From Salminus brasiliensis (taxonomy: Eukaryota > Chordata > Actinopteri > Characiformes > Bryconidae): a DNA stretch of 64,000 nt. The stretch is from positions 29,672,841 through 29,736,840 of the forward strand of contig NC_132892.1 of assembly GCF_030463535.1 (NCBI RefSeq), written 5' to 3'. Shown in pieces: positions 37,290 to 49,858 of this stretch. Both the position numbers and the translations under genes were made by a program. Within the stretch, counting starts at the first letter, position 1. Each line of letters opens with the position of its first letter. Under the pieces are notes generated by a model. It searched no databases. It was not told where the DNA came from and saw only the letters and a list, made by a program, of their open reading frames with translations.

Positions 37290-40200
37290 ATGCCCGAAGC
37301 CGCCGCGGCGCCGAAGGGGAAAGCGAACGGAGGGGCGTATGTGGACCGGGACAAGCCCGCACAGATCCGCTACAGCAACATCAGCGCCGGGAAAGGTAGG
37401 CTGGGGACCACCCTGCAGCTCCGCTGGACGCCCACAGCTCTTATTGGGCCGCTTTGATGGTGTAAAATCCGGTGTAACGGTGATGCTGCGGAGGCAGCCT
37501 GGAGCCTCTGGCTGCACCTTGCACTAGTGCACCATTTAAGGTAAAGCTGGGGTCTGGACTAAGGGGCTGCAGAAGAATAAGAAACCCACCTGAGCTGGGG
37601 CTTCTTTAAGATCTTTGTGACGTCATTAAGTCGTTTCTGGGTCTCCTTCTGCTGCTCCGGTCAGCCCCCTGTAGCCCCCTCTAGCCCCCCTTTTGTTCAG
37701 TTGGGCTGTTCCCTGCAACAATAGGAACCATATACAGGGTCATCAGAGCTGTTTTAGCTGTTTTAGGAAACTGTGGCTTTGCTACCATGTCAAAATGTTT
37801 CTGTGCAAAACTTGCTTTAAAAGGGAAATATCATAAATAAATAAAAAATTACTTCATTATTATTGTTTGGTATGAAATTGCATGTTTAGGGTGACTTACT
37901 AATACAGGTTTTAATACAGAGCCTCTAAAATATCAATATAAAAGCAATATTCAGAGATAAAAAATATTTCCCTCACTTTATTAAATCATATTTTTAGTGT
38001 AGCGTGGAAGATTTAGTTAAGAAAAATGATTTATTGAATTGTCTGAGTAGTTATACGCTAAATATTATTATTCTTCCTATATAATTTTATACATATAACC
38101 TGTTTTATGTAATTTTGTGGCTCCTATTTCTTTACAGTGGTGGTGAAGGGAGGCAGGGGTCACCGGGACTTCTACAGAAATACAGCCGTTCCGTTTACTG
38201 TCCGAACCCACCCGTAAACTCCCAGTTTTATATGTAATATATTGATATATTTGATTATTATGTTAATGGTGGTTAAATAGTGGATCATCTGTAAAATGAG
38301 GTTTTCGTAAGGGCCGATTTTGCCTAACTAAGACTCGTTAAGACTAAGACTGGTCGAATGTTAGTTTCCAGCGAGGTAATGGAGGTAATTTAATCGCAGT
38401 AATAATGAAGCTGTTGGGTGGAGGGATTACTGTGCCCCGCCCTTATTCCGTTTTACAGTGATGGTCTCGTTTTGTCTTCTTCTAAATCCGGCGCTCCTTG
38501 TTGTGTATTATTTTATTTGTGTTTAAAATACCCTACTAGGAAGGCTGTAAGTGGTCCAGAGGTCCAGGTTGCTGGACTAAGGCTTGAACGCTGCTTGCCA
38601 TCAGCAGCCGGAGTCCAGAGAGAGCACAATAGCTAGTGATGCTGCAGGGACATGTGCTAGTCTACACCCTCCTAATGTAGGGGGCGTTGCTACATTGCTA
38701 GTGTTCTGCAGGTTTAACTTGGAGACCATTGACCTTTCGAGTTGGATAGAAAATGGTTTCAAATGATAAATAAATGAAATTAAAAAAAGAAAGGGAGTAT
38801 TTTGTAGAAATGTGATTCCAGTATTGACCCAAATATTAATTATATTGCCATTACTGAGCAACCCTCCAATCCTCCCACGTCATGCATCCACCCTGAAAAA
38901 GTGAAGTATGTATTTTAGGACAGCAGCGTATCATAAAGGCATAGTCTCCAGCATTCAGACACAGTATTCATGCCTGTTCAACTATGTAACGTGGCTTTAA
39001 GGGGCGTTAAGACGCCTGGTCTCATTCACCATCACTGTGAGGCATCATCCTTTATGCATCCATGTTTTTGCCACTGTGCTAACTGTTTGGGACGGTGGTG
39101 TTAAGAGTAACGCCGTACTTCTGTTTCGTTTGCCAGCTGTCGCTGATGCCATCAGAACCAGCCTTGGCCCAAAGGGCATGGACAAAATGGTACGTCATTC
39201 TTCTCTGTTCTCTTTCCTACGCATGCACTCTGCACTTCCTGTTAGGCGGTCAGTCTCACTGCTGCTGTCAGGTGTCGATAGCACAGTCACAGAAGTGCTT
39301 GTGCAGTGTGTGCAGTAGATCAGCTGAGTCATGGTAGCTTCTCTGGTGTTCTTATGTAAAGTAGTTAACAATGAAAGCTCAGCTAGCTTTGCGATAAAGG
39401 GGATGGGGGATTTATTGGGGGGTTAATTAGATTGTTGCTTAATTAAAAAAAATCTCGGAAATAACTCCATAGTGCTTTAACCCCTCAGATCCAGGATGGT
39501 AAGGGAGATGTGACCATCACCAACGATGGTGCCACCATTCTGAAACAGATGCAGGTCCTGCACCCGGCCGCTAAAATGGTGAGAGACATGGAGGAAGCTG
39601 TTCCGTAGTTGGTCAATGCTCTGGTTCAGCTTGAATTGTGTGTGTGTGTGTATGTGTGGGGTGGGGGGGGGGGGTAAATCAGAGCTGCAGACACTTGTTT
39701 TTGCTTGTCTTTGCACAATTTAACATAGTCCATGGATAAATAACGATTGTGTGTGTATCAGCTGGTAGAGCTGTCCAAAGCTCAGGACATCGAGGCTGGT
39801 GACGGCACTACGTCCGTGGTGGTGATCGCTGGAGCTCTTTTGGATGCCTGTGCCAAACTCCTACAGAAAGGTACGTAAAGCACACTGCCGTTCTCACACA
39901 CGACATATACATTATATGTCCAAAAGTTTGTGGACACCCCTTCTAATGAATGCATTCATCTACTTTAAGCTGCACCCATTGCTGACACCGACAGCAGTTG
40001 CCATTGAGAGAAACTCAATGGGCCTATAGGCACCGTGCCTAATTCCAGGTGTGGGCTAGAGGGGTGTAAAGCCCCCCATCATTGAGCTGTAGAGCAGTGG
40101 AACTAGCTGTGTTCTCTGGAATGATTGATTTTGCTCCATCAGCCATACTTTTGGATAAGTTTGGTAATTCTAGATGAGGTGGGGTAGGGTGGTGATCATC

Positions 40201-43200
40201 ATCTGACATCCTGACCTCACTAACAGCTCTCTTGTCACCGAATGCAATCTAATCCTCACAGCAATGCTCCTACAAAATCTAGTAGATCTAGCCTTCTTCC
40301 CTGGACAGTAGAGACAGTTACTTCAACAGAAGCAGGATAAACTCCTTTTTTAATACCCTCGATTTTGGAAGAAACGATGAATGAGCAGGTGTCCCAATAC
40401 TTTTGTCCATATAGTGTAGTTTGTCTCCTCTCTGGCCCTCTTCTGCAGTTTCACCCACCCTCTTGTTTTCATAGGTATCCACCCAACCACCATCTCAGAG
40501 TCTTTCCAGAAGGCTGTGGATAAAGGTGTGGAGGTCCTGACCTCAATGAGCCAGCCTGTGGAGCTGAGTGACCGCGATACACTGCTCAACAGTGCCACCA
40601 CCTCCCTGTGTTCAAAAGTGGTATCGCAGTACTCCAGCCTGCTGGCCCCAATGAGTGTAGACGCCGTGATGAGGGTCATCGATCCGGCCACCGCCACTAG
40701 CGTCGACCTGCGAGACATCAACATCGTCAAGAAGCTTGGGTGAGTACCTAGCGTTGGTAGTACTTAACTGTGATTGGTCAGGATGTACGCAGCACTCATT
40801 GTTATTGGTTAGAGGGCTAATTGGCCCATATGTAAAATTAAATTCCTTTTTTTTCCCCCCACTGTTTTTGTGATGTCACAAAAAACAGCACATTTACATA
40901 TAACAGCTTTGTTATTCAGCTTATAGCAGTTTAGCCCCGCCCCATTCTGAAATTATAAGGCCTGACAGAGGCTTGCTGTGTCTGAATGCATTGTGTTTGT
41001 GTTTACAGTGGAACCATAGATGACTGTGAAATGGTGGACGGCCTGGTTCTGACTCAGAGGGTGGTGAACAGTGGTGTGTCCCGTGTAGAGAAGGCCAAGA
41101 TCGGCCTTATCCAGTTCTGCCTGTCCCCTCCAAAGACTGATGTACGTACACACACCTGCTGACCCTGCTGTTCTGATAATATGATGATAATATATATAAT
41201 GTGATAATAATTCAGGCCAAAAAGACTTTTGAAAGTGGTACATGCTTGGCATTAGAGTTTAGTCTAGGCTTAATCCTGGTCTAAATAATTGACTAGACTT
41301 GAATAGTGCCTTTAGTATTTGCCTGGCTAATATGTTAACATTACACTACATTAACTGGTGAATTTCGGCACACTAAATGGACAAAAGTATTGGGACACCT
41401 ACTCCTTCATTGCTTCCTCTAAAATCAGTATATAAAAACAGTAATAGTCTCCTGTCCAGGGATAAAGATTTTCTACTACGTTTTGGAGGGGCATTGCTGT
41501 GAGGTTTTGATTGCTTTCAGCACCTACCTCATCCTCAACTCCTTCTAAAAGCATTGAATGTGGCGCCGTCCAATCCTTCCAGAGAACACAGTTAGTTCCA
41601 CTGCTCCACAGCTCAATGCTGGGGGGGCCTTTTACCCCTCTAGCCCACGCCTGGCATTAGACAGCATGGTGCCGATAGCTTTGTGTTTTAGCTTTTGTGT
41701 GTCAGCAATGGATGCAACTTAAAGAAGCTGACTGCATTCATTAGAAGGGGTGTCCACAAACATTTAGACTCATAGAGTATGTCTTGACTGGGAAGGACGT
41801 TTCAGTACTCATTATGACCTCTCTTCAAACATGTACTCGGTCAGTGTTCTCAGGGGTATAATTTAATCACAATAATAAACATGGTCGTATTGCCCAGCCC
41901 AGAATACAGCTGTCTTTTCAAGTGTCCACTTTGTCCTGAAGGTCAGACTTGTACTTGGGAGAGCGGTGTCCCGTAAACTGCTCCCACTCACAGACTTTCT
42001 CTCTGTCTCTTTCGTCTGGCCAGATGGACAACCAGATTGTGGTGTCGGACTACGCGCAGATGGACCGAGTGCTCCGGGAGGAGAGAGCTTACATCCTCAA
42101 CCTGATCAAACAGATTAAGAAAGCTGGCTGCAACGTCCTGCTCATCCAGAAATCCATCCTGAGGTATTAAATCACAAGAGCAGACCATGTCGGATCAATC
42201 CACATGAATGAGATTACGGTCAGACGTCGTTTGAGTGAAACAGGACGCTGAAATGATTGGTCTTCTAACTCCAGAATTATTCGAGGTGCACTGGTGTGGG
42301 AATTCTAGGCCAGTGCCAATATCTCAGATATGTTTTTAATGGATGTGTCTGACGAAGCTGGTATAAATTAAAGAAATTGGGGGCAGCATTTACCTAGATT
42401 AACATTAAGCGGAAATTTAGTGTGTTATTATTTAAAAGCCTGTCCCACGTAGGCTTGGGCGATACCCACTTTTTTCCAGTGCTGCTACAAATGACAAAAT
42501 AATATGGTAATAAAATAATACAGTATATGGTTTTACTGTGGGTGGTCTTATGTTTACGTGGCATCCGTCCAATCACACCTGCATTATTTTTAAACCGAAA
42601 AGTGACCGAATATCACGTTCAGTTTGCTTGCAGGGTGACAAAGTTGAGCACAATTTTCTCAAATGTTAAAATGCTCAGAATCTGAACAGGACGTTTACAT
42701 TTACGTTTCTGGCATTTAGCTGACACTCCTATCCAGAGCAACCTACAAGGTTACTTGTATTACAGAGGATGTTAGGAGTCTTGCCCAAGGACTCTTATTG
42801 GTGTAGTGCAGCACCCAGTCACTCAGACCAGGAATTGAACCCCGGTCTCCCATGTGGTGTGGTAGCTCACTGACGGGTAGCTGTGTTATCTGTGGAGCGG
42901 ATGGTCTCATTTAGTAGACTGGTTCATCCAGGTTTTCCTGCTCTCTCTTTTGGTCAAACTCAGCATTGCTACACTCGTGCCTATAGTGGGCTTGTTTGCC
43001 CCCCGCTTGTTTTTTAAGAGCGTTACATCACTAATCAGTGAGCTCCCTGTAGCTTTCTTAAATGCACCCAGGGGGAATAGCTTATTTGGCCATGTACTTG
43101 ATAACAGAAATCTGACACATCAGACATGTCGTAATTTTGAGAATGTCAACATTTCTAAATACAGTGGTATAAATATAGGGTTGGGTGATGATCACAATAT

Positions 43201-46200
43201 TTAAAGATTTTTTTTCACGATACACAATATTCATCACAATGTATAATCGCAGACTAAACACATCAGTAGTGACAGATCCTTATAAACTACTGTTCAGATT
43301 CTCCCCCGTACTAAATACAGTGCTTTTTATTTAACATCTGCTGCTCTTGATCTAATAAAATCAGTCTAATGACTGTTAGTAATGAAACCTGCGGCTGATC
43401 AGTGTTTATTAGGCACTGACAGTCTCATACGTATGCTTAGAAAAGCAGATTATTACAACAACAATTTATCACGATACGATAAAATATCGCCATATTGCCC
43501 AGTTCTAGGTATATGTGGTATTACCGTTATACCTCCCAAGTCCAGTTCCTAAATCTGCCCATAGTGCTTTTAGGCTGATATAAATGTGTGGTCCAACAGC
43601 CACGTTTGGTGGCGCTGAAAGTGACGTTCTGGATGTATTTCCGAGTCATCAAGTCGGGTCGATTTATTATTGCCTACCTGGTTCTGTGAATGAATAGATG
43701 TTTTTTTGTGTGTTTGGCTTCTTCCAGAGATGCTCTGAGTGATCTGGCCCTTCACTTCCTGAACAAGATGAAGATCATGGTGGTGAAGGACATCGAGAGG
43801 GAGGAGATCGAGTTCATCTGCAAGGTGAAGAAGAGATGAGCCCAGCCGCTTATTTTGGAGTGTTGATTTGTATATTAATGACCGCTGGCTCAGGAGAGGG
43901 CGTGGTATCGGGGCCTTTTTTTTTCAGTGCAAAGGAAGTTGACAATAGCTGATGCAGACAAGCCATACGCTTGACTTTTAAAGCTAGTCATGAGTGTAAA
44001 CCAGCCAATAGTAGCTTGTGTCGGCCCTGCGAAGATGAACTCTGGACGTCCGGAGCTTTTTAATGTTAGCAACTAACGTTAGTGTCACCGGATGGTAATG
44101 TGTGAGAGAGAAAAGCGTTTAGGCTGCCCCTTCTCAGCTCACGGATCACTCCAAGGTTTAATATGTACGTTATCCAAAATATAAACCAAAGATGGGGGAC
44201 TAAAGATATGAAATTGTTTTTTGTATTAAATCATGCATAATTTGGGCAGATTCCCAAATTGTCTTGAACCCTGAACTGCATTCGAAGAGGCGGCAGCAGG
44301 AAATTGCTCGTTGCTGAGGACACAGGCGATCCATCATCTTGGTTGTCGCCATGTCAATGTCATATACAGCGTTATTACTCCTCCAGTGGTCAAGTGGTGT
44401 AAATAAGTCTTATCTGCTGTATAGAGAACCCACTACTCTATACTGAACACCGCAACAACGTGTTTGTCTCCAGTGTGTATCAAAAAAAAAAAGATTTCTT
44501 GTTTTAAATAAAATGTAATTGTTTGTATTTTTTATAGACTATTGGCACCAAGCCCATCGCCCACATTGACCAGTTCACCCCTGAGATGCTGGGGTCAGCT
44601 GAGCTGGCTGAGGAGGTCAGCCTGGACGGTTCAGGCAAGCTAGTGAAGGTGAGACTGCACTGATCTCTGACCAGCTGTGTGAGCTCACAGTAGAGTGGTA
44701 AAGGTGGGAGGTAGATCAACATGAGCAGGCCTGAGAGCGTGATCTTTCAGAGCTCTTCTCTTAATATATTTTATATATATATATATACATACACACACAC
44801 ACACAGAGTTATATTCAAACGTTTGGAGACACCTGGTTGAATGTGTGCTGATCATTTAAAAAAAAAAAAAAAAAACCTTGATCAAAATAAATGTGGAGGT
44901 GGGTGACCATATTTTTGTCTTCAAAAAAAGAGGACACACTGGTGTCCACTGTACTTAGGATGTACTGGCTAGGGGGTGTTTCATTAGGCCTAAGTTGTTG
45001 TTTGAACTGAAAGAAGGTCATTTGGTCATAAAGGCTAGGTATTGGTCTGGCTGACTAATGAGTGTTGTGTATGTATTAATGTACATTAACATACTGTAGA
45101 TGTATTTCACCCTCACACACGTACATAGACCAATCCTCAATATTGACCATTAGTGTTGGATACCAAACCCACGCAGTGCCCCCCCCTCACTCACCCACCC
45201 ACACACACAATAATGACTTATAGTATTATATTATGTTTGTTTATACTGTTATTATATTTGAGTTCATAATTGTATTTATACCTTTCTCCTTATAATGTTG
45301 TTTGATCGTGTATTACCCTCCATGTTAATACAGGCCCACCCTTTCTTGTGTGTGTGCGTGTAGATCACAGGCTGTGCCAGTCCAGGTAAAACAGTGTGCA
45401 TTGTGGTACGCGGCTCCAATAAGCTGGTGATCGAGGAGGCGGAGCGGTCCATCCACGACGCTCTCTGCGTCATTCGCTGCCTCGTCAAGAAAAGGTGACC
45501 CGCCGCTCGCTCACAGTTAACACCTGGCCGTCACTGGAGGCCGTTTTAAGCAATCTGTTTACCACAGAATTGATACAGTATTGAAATTGCGATACTTCGA
45601 TATATTGATATAATCTTACACTACCAACATTCAGTACATCTGTGATCATCTTAAATATTAAACTCCTATATAATGAGTCCATTTTTGTCTCCACCTGTAT
45701 AATGTGTGTACAGCTCCTCTAAGCTGACTGTGGTGTCTCTTCTCCTGCAGGGCTCTGATTGCAGGCGGTGGAGCTCCTGAGATTGAGCTGGCACTGCGAC
45801 TGGCAGAGTACGCCCGCTCACTGGGCGGTATGGAGGCTTACTGTGTACGTGCCTACGCTGACGCCTTAGAGGTCATCCCCTCCACACTGGCTGAGAACGC
45901 TGGCCTCAACCCCATCTCCACTGTGACCGAGCTTCGCAACAGGCACGCCCAGGGAGAGAAGACCGCCGGCATCAACGTTCGCAAGGTTGGTCTTCATTAA
46001 GGGCTGATGGCTGGTTACAGTCATTAGGGCACCCTCTGCATGGCGATGTGGGGCACATTGCTGCCTATTTTAGAGTCCGTTTTAGTAGAGTTCGAATCAG
46101 CTGGACGACCCCTTTACACTGAGAGGCTTTAATACTGTATTGTTTTAATATTGTGTGTCTTATGTGACACTTAGAAAAGTCCTGAAAAATATTTTCGTAA

Positions 46201-47097
46201 ATAGAAAATTAATTAAAATGTAAAATAAATGAATAAGAATAAACAAATAATTATTAAAAATCAAATTAATAATTAAATAAAAATACATTTAAAAATAAAT
46301 AAATAATAAATAAGAGCCCTAAGGGATCCAGCAGACTAATGTGCTGTCATTATGATCTGAGGGTTGCTAGCCATCAGCAGCCAAACCCCAAGAGAGCACA
46401 ATTGGCCTTGCTCTGTCCAGGGTGGGTAGATGGCCCCCCGATTAAGAAAATAGGGAGCTTGACTGTCTGCCCTCACTAGTGTCGGAGGCGTCGTGTGCGA
46501 TGGGGGGTGGAGAATGTGCACCGTTTGGGTAATTGGTGGTCCAAATTTAGGAGAAAATGGGTGGAAAATTGAATAAAGTGTAAAAAAGAAGTAATACATA
46601 AGCATAGTAATGATCATTTTCACATGAATGAATATTTTAAGGAAAATAATATGCAAGGAACATGTGCACTGATTTACAGCTTTAGAGTGTGAGTTTAATT
46701 TTATAGCTAGTCATGAATCTGATCTGGTCTAATGTTTTTGCTCCCTCAGGGTGGAATCTCTAACATTTTGGAGGAACTGGTGGTTCAGCCCCTGCTGGTC
46801 TCCATCAGCGCACTAACCTTCGCCACGGAAACGGTCCGCAGCATCCTCAAGATCGATGATGTTGTAAGTGACTCGCTCAGATAAATGTATTTAGAGAGTA
46901 TTAGGAGTGGGGAAATGTGGCCCTTTTATTATTTCAGGGAGTATCATTTACCCCGTTTCCCTGGATTTAGCTCAGCACAGTGTGGTACAGCCAGTATATA
47001 GCATTTCTGTAACGCTATGGTGATCGTTGCCCAGTCGTGAAATGGTTTCACGCAGCTGACTGACAATCCACTGTCTCCGCAGGTCAACACACGATAA
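37290..47097 (+). CDS. cct4: T-complex protein 1 subunit delta (chaperonin CCT4), complete
   Basis: One of eight subunits of the cytosolic TRiC/CCT ring, which folds actin, tubulin and other proteins using ATP. Exons: 37290-37395, 39137-39189, 39489-39578, 39762-39870, 40475-40739, 41009-41141, 42024-42163, 43728-43824, 44538-44648, 45364-45494, 45751-45985, 46750-46863, 47083-47097 (TAA). All phases close, giving 532 aa (human 539; the difference is in the N-terminal tail). It starts [15 protein letters not shown] and then follows CCT4 almost without gaps. ATP-site motifs are present: [24 protein letters not shown] (residues about 96-101), and GGGAPEIE around residue 416. The ATG has an A at -3. 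The last exon encodes only VNTR plus the stop. The gene is directly followed by fam161a on the same strand. Confidence 0.97.
37396..39136. other. cct4: cct4 intron 1
   Basis: Mostly unremarkable. The left end is CpG-rich, continuing the promoter island. A fragment at 38575-38630 (TTGCCATCAGCAGCCGGAGT, then AGAGAGAGCACAAT) is a piece of the SINE family found at 46360. Nothing else was recognised. Confidence 0.5.
39908..40418 (-). mobile_element. Complete MITE in a cct4 intron
   Basis: About 510 bp. The left end CATTATATGTCCAAAAGTTT and the inverse of the right end, CACTATATGGACAAAAGTAT, form terminal inverted repeats. The interior is shared with copies at 24322, 34610, 41371, 54990 and 55903. 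It sits between exons 39762-39870 and 40475-40739 and ends about 55 bases from the latter. Confidence 0.85.
40850..40975 (+). repeat. Dispersed repeat shared by cct4 and fam161a introns
   Basis: TTTTTGTGATGTCACAAAAA, AGCCCCGCCC and CTGAAATTATAAG are found again, inverted and diverged, at 56395-56500. TGACATCA-like bases and CCCCGCCC resemble CRE and GC boxes, but both copies lie within introns. Confidence 0.6.
41371..41780 (+). mobile_element. MITE copy in a cct4 intron
   Basis: Starts CACTAAATGGACAAAAGTAT and ends with GGTGTCCACAAACATTTAGA. It has the family markers CTGGCATTAGACAGCATGGT and CTGCTCCACAGCTCAATGCT. It lies between exons 41009-41141 and 42024-42163. Confidence 0.85.
42690..42905 (-). 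repeat. tRNA-derived SINE with LINE-type tail, cct4 intron
   Basis: On the minus strand GGTTCAATTCC (a perfect B box) lies near 42838, preceded by an A-box-like region. The element ends near 42700 with the TTGCTCTGGATAGGAGTGTC and AGCTAAATGCC tail that also terminates the LINE at 3075-3560. This shared tail suggests the SINE was mobilised by that LINE type. Confidence 0.7.
43165..43510. mobile_element. MITE-like element with GGGTTGGGTGAT ends, cct4 intron
   Basis: Left end TAGGGTTGGGTGATGATCAC; right end, read inversely, CTAGAACTGGGCAATATGGC. The body includes CACGATA motifs. Fragments of the same ends appear near 7385-7435, 41885-41905 and 42450. Confidence 0.55.
46360..46570 (+). repeat. 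SINE copy in a cct4 intron
   Basis: Contains GCCATCAGCAGCCAAACCCC, CACAATTGGCCTTGCTCTGT, GGTGGGTAGATGG, GTGTCGGAGGCGTCGTGTG and TTTGGGTAATTGGTGG, ending in GAGAAAATGG. It is the same family as 2000-2443 and 15330-15560. Confidence 0.7.
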
Positions 47098-47230
47098 GGT
47101 GTGTATGCACTGAAGGGAAATGGAGCACTCCTGCTGTGTGGCACGCTGCCGAAGGATGTGGGGACCTCACGAACACTTCGCTCAGACCAACTGTTCAAGA
47201 GCTGTCTGTAGATGTTACGTTGCGTAATTT

Positions 47231-47236
47231 AATAAA
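47231..47236 (+). terminator. cct4: cct4 poly(A) signal AATAAA
   Basis: Canonical AATAAA 134 bases after the cct4 stop, followed within 40 bases by a T/G-rich stretch. This implies a short 3'UTR, as expected for a chaperonin subunit gene. Confidence 0.75.
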
Positions 47237-47239
47237 GCC

Positions 47240-48410
47240 ATTTTTTTGTTGGAAACTTCAGTCACTCTTGTTGGGTTTTATTTATTTCCAGCTACACACT
47301 TTATTTAATGAGAGTTTTGACTAATTGAATGCAGCTTAATTAATTCAAATTAATTTAAATGCAAAATAGCAAAGTAAGATCAGCAACATTTACCCACATT
47401 GTGCTTACAGAAGCTCAGAACAGCGATGGAAGAATACTGCCATTATTATAAATACCATTATTAAACTAAACAGCTCAGAAGAGGTAGGTTGATGGGTGGA
47501 TGGAAATCGGGCTACTATCACTTTTTGCATGATGCTGGACTTGTTTGGCACTGTCTGAACTACTTTGGCCTTAAACAGGTTATTAGTGCTAATCCTTTAG
47601 CTAAGTCCCTTTCAGTAGGACACCAGCCAAACGTAGTAAATCAGCTTTGTTGATCAGGTTTGCTGGTGTTTTGAATTTTATGATGTGAAAGATCTTGGCA
47701 CTGGTGAGAAAACTTTGAGACATAATGTATATTAACAAATAAGAGTGTATTGAAAAATGAAAAAAAGAAAAATGCAAATGATGTGGTTTATTGACGTATG
47801 GTGATGTAGGTGAACTCTTGTATGTACATTCATCTACCTGTTGAGCCTGCAGTGGCTTAGCTCTGCCTGTTCACGCAAGGTGTATGGAAATACTTTACTG
47901 TTTAAGAAATGATACAGGACAGTTAGTCACAAGTTATTTACAAATATCAATCTTGAACAGAAATAACTTGTTTTAATACATTTAAATGTGTAAGAAATAT
48001 ATATTTTTAATATATTTAAAATCTTAATTGGAAATACAATTTAAAAGGAAAACTTAAACTTGCTAATTAATGTTTTACACACATTTATGTAGAAAGAAAT
48101 GAGTTATTAGTAAAACTATAGAACGTGCATTATCCTTGGAGCTATTCTGTAGTTAACATGTCTTAGGAAGGATTAAGGTGAGGGTTCGAATGAGAGAGAT
48201 TGAGGTTAGCTCAGACACAGTTGCAAACCATTGCAAATTAAGTCTGTTAGCAGAATACAATCAATAAAAAAGTGTACAAATGTTTTATGATCTTAAAATA
48301 TTTAATTATTACATTATTGTCCACCTGCAAAGTTGTAAATTTAGAAGTTTACTCTTATGAAAATGACTCTGAGAGGAATTACAGAAAAGTTTCTGCAGAT
48401 CAAAGTCATT
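47240..48410. other. cct4-fam161a intergenic, left part
   Basis: No gene was recognised. It is AT-rich. A segment at 48085-48290 is repeated at 50860-51055. Confidence 0.5.
48085..48290 (+). repeat. Copy 1 of a ~200-bp dispersed element
   Basis: GGAGCTATTCTGTAGTTAAC, ATGTCTTAGGAAGGATTAAG, GAGGGTTCGAATG and TTGCAAACCATTGCAAATT all recur in order at 50860-51055. The two copies flank the 5' end of fam161a, about 2.8 kb apart, in the same orientation. Confidence 0.85.
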
Positions 48411-49372
48411 TAGTACTTTAGTTTACTATAGTTTACTTTAGTAACTATAGTAATTTAATTATTTAGATATAGAATAGTACTTTAGTTTACTATAGTTTAC
48501 TATAGTTTACTTTAGTAACTATAGTAATTTAATTATTTAGATATAGAATAGTACTTTAGTTTACTATAGTTTACTTTACTTTAGTAACTATAGTAATTTA
48601 ATTATTTAGATATAGAATAGTACTTTAGTAGTACTTAATAGTACTATAGTTTACTTTAGTTTACTTTAGTAACTATAGTAATTTAATTATTTAGATATAG
48701 AATAGTAGTTTAGTTTACTATAGTTTACGTTAGTTTACTTTAGTAACTATAGTAATTTAATTATTTAGATATAGAATAGTACTTTAGTAGTACTTAATAG
48801 TACTATAGTTTACTTTAGTTTACTTTAGTAACTATAGTAATTTAATTATTTAGATATAGAATAGTACTTTAGTTTACTATAGTTTGTTAGTTTACTTTAG
48901 TAACTATAGTAATTTAATTATTTAGATATAGAATAGTACTTTAGCTTACTATAGTTTACTATAGTTTACTTTAGTAACTATAGTAATTTAATTATTTAGA
49001 TATAGAATAGTACTTTAGTTTACTTTAGTAACTATAGTAATTTAATTATTTAGATATAGAATAGTACTTTAGCTTACTATAGTTTACTATAGTTTACTTT
49101 AGTAACTATAGTAATTTAATTATTTAGATATAGAATAGTACTTTAGTTTACTTTAGTAACTACAGTAATTTAATTATTTAGATATAGAATAGTACTTTAG
49201 TTTACTTTAGTAACTACAGTAATTTAATTATTTAGATATAGAATAGTACTTTAGTTTACTATAGTTTACTTTACTTTAGTAACTATAGTAATTTAATTAT
49301 TTAGATATAGAATAGTACTTTAGTTTACTTTAGTAACTACAGTAATTTAATTATTTAGATATAGAATAAAGT
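48411..49372. repeat. ~64-bp AT-rich minisatellite between cct4 and fam161a
   Basis: Fourteen copies of a constant part (TAACTATAGTAATTTAATTA plus TTTAGATATAGAATA) separated by a variable number of TTTACTATAG/TTTACTTTAG decamers, so unit length varies from about 52 to 95. The array stops about 490 bases before the fam161a ATG. Confidence 0.95.
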
Positions 49373-49539
49373 ATAATTATAATTTAATCTGCATATTTTG
49401 TACAGAATATTGGGCATAAAGAGCCTGAAAGGGAACTTCAGAATTGAAAGGGTTGGAGGAATACATAACCAGACTCCCTTCCAATGGTGGTGATATGACC
49501 CAGGCGCTTGTCCCACCACGACTACAGCGCAAATATAGC

Positions 49540-49858
49540 CATTTTATTTACTAACCAAGCCCACCATTAATCGCCCGCGTGTCTCCTGAGTTGTACACGT
49601 AGTGTTAATGATGGTAAACAGTGGTCGATATGAAGAAAGTCCGCTATGTTTTGGGGATTATTTTATCTCTCATCACCCTGAATGAGTGGATGTATCCCTC
49701 CGCCACCCCGAACCCGCTTGTGGGAGTGACGTTTACAGAGTGTGCGGCAGCGTAGATGGGCGTGGCCGTCCGCAGGAGCTCGTAGCCAGGGAGGGTCTTG
49801 TTGCCTGGATACCGCGCTCGGGCGTCCCTCTCTGGGCTGAGCGGAGGGGCAGGGAAGA
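49540..49858 (+). promoter_or_regulatory. fam161a: fam161a promoter and 5'UTR region
   Basis: After a long AT-only array the sequence becomes GC- and CpG-rich about 300 bases before the fam161a ATG, consistent with a promoter. No TATA box is evident. The transcription start cannot be placed by eye. Confidence 0.5.
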
